Source of the DNA: Tubiluchus corallicola
Taxonomy: Eukaryota > Priapulida > Priapulimorpha > Priapulimorphida > Tubiluchidae
Length of the DNA: 64,000 bases
Assembly (NCBI GenBank): GCA_030141605.1
Contig: JAQGDQ010000144.1
Coordinates: 186,001-250,000, forward strand
Direction of reading: 5' to 3'
Both the position numbers and the translations under genes were made by a program. Below the pieces are notes generated by a model. The model had not been told where the DNA came from, made no database searches, and worked only from the letters and a program-made list of their open reading frames with translations. Position 1 is the stretch's first letter. Each line of letters begins with the position of its first letter. Below are positions 1 through 64,000 of the stretch, in pieces.

Positions 1-431
1 TGTAGTCATAATAATTCTTACTTAATCTGATTTTTTAAATTTTTTCCACATGTTTTGTCAGAAATTGAAATTCAACACGAAGTTCACACCATTCTTTTGA
101 AAAACTAACATGACTCATATTCCTTTCTCTGTTTTATGGTCCTCATGTACATTTAATATTGCAATTTTAAATATTAAGATAATTACTCTCTCTTTGCAGT
201 TTATGTCGGCTTTTACCTGGTTTCTTTGGTTTTTTCCACGTAGGTGGTCTATCATTTCGTGACTCTCTGTATTTATTCTCACAGTTCTTGGTATTCATCA
301 TCCTCATTTTTGGTGACATTAATCATAATAATAATAATATGTATGGCATGTTTAAGTGTTTACTTAAAAAATGCTATAATTCCAATTTATTGAATAGTTA
401 ATTTTAGGTCATATTTTTGTAATTAATTTAG
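1..431. other. Intron sequence upstream of first recognised exon
   Basis: AT-rich DNA ending in an AG acceptor at 430-431. I see no domain signature in any frame, so I read it as the 3' part of an intron whose upstream exon lies before the window. Confidence 0.7.

Positions 432-64000
<63,569 letters not shown>

Noticed and set aside
200-260. Possible coding exon after a TTTGCAG acceptor at 194-200
   Set aside because: The sequence after it shows no Ig or Fn3 motif in any phase and no suitable donor consistent with the next exon.

Overview
The window is the interior of one very large eukaryotic gene on the + strand. It encodes a repetitive muscle protein of the twitchin/projectin/titin family. 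I traced 81 coding exons with GT/AG borders and continuous phase from 432 to the right edge, about 17.0 kb of coding sequence (roughly 5,670 codons), plus four candidate optional microexons. Only fibronectin type III (Fn3) domains (41, the last cut by the window edge) and I-set immunoglobulin (Ig) domains (17) occur. No start codon, stop codon, kinase domain or PEVK-like stretch lies inside the window, so both gene ends are elsewhere. I see no protein-coding gene on the - strand apart from decayed reverse transcriptase pieces.

Organism: an animal, most likely an invertebrate bilaterian. The reasons are the muscle protein itself, the AT-rich DNA, the many introns of about 0.1-2.8 kb, and the mix of signatures. 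DWDKDHVDL-type Fn3 domains and VPPKI...VGQ Ig domains resemble invertebrate twitchin/projectin. AEN.NG and KAVNSEGESEPL Fn3 domains also resemble the titin A-band. I cannot name the phylum.

Layout: Fn1 and Fn2 (432-1575) are atypical. From Ig1 (2173) onward the domains follow a strict ten-domain cycle, Ig-Fn-Fn-Fn-Ig-Fn-Fn-Ig-Fn-Fn, here called positions P1 to P10. Five complete cycles (SR1 2173-11305, SR2 11417-23927, SR3 24659-35605, SR4 35956-45674, SR5 45776-57993) are followed by the first six domains of a sixth (SR6, from 58705). Each complete cycle is 984-987 codons. Each domain resembles its counterpart at the same position in the other cycles more than its neighbours. Known relatives use Ig-Fn-Fn triplets (twitchin, projectin) or 7- and 11-domain super-repeats (vertebrate titin), so a 10-domain cycle is the main discovery candidate.

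Four short in-frame exons lie in introns: 1883-1903 in a linker, 16421-16456 and 30707-30739 near the same loop of the P6 Fn3 of SR2 and SR3, and 48896-48967 inside the P3 Fn3 of SR5. In the three Fn3 cases skipping gives the canonical domain length and inclusion adds an insertion.

The larger introns carry decayed mobile DNA: TA-flanked pogo/Tigger-like inverted-repeat elements, several foldback MITEs (one family in two copies), pieces of non-LTR reverse transcriptase, and a tRNA-derived SINE. Coordinates come from reading splice consensus and phase by eye. Domain similarity was judged from motifs, not from computed alignments.
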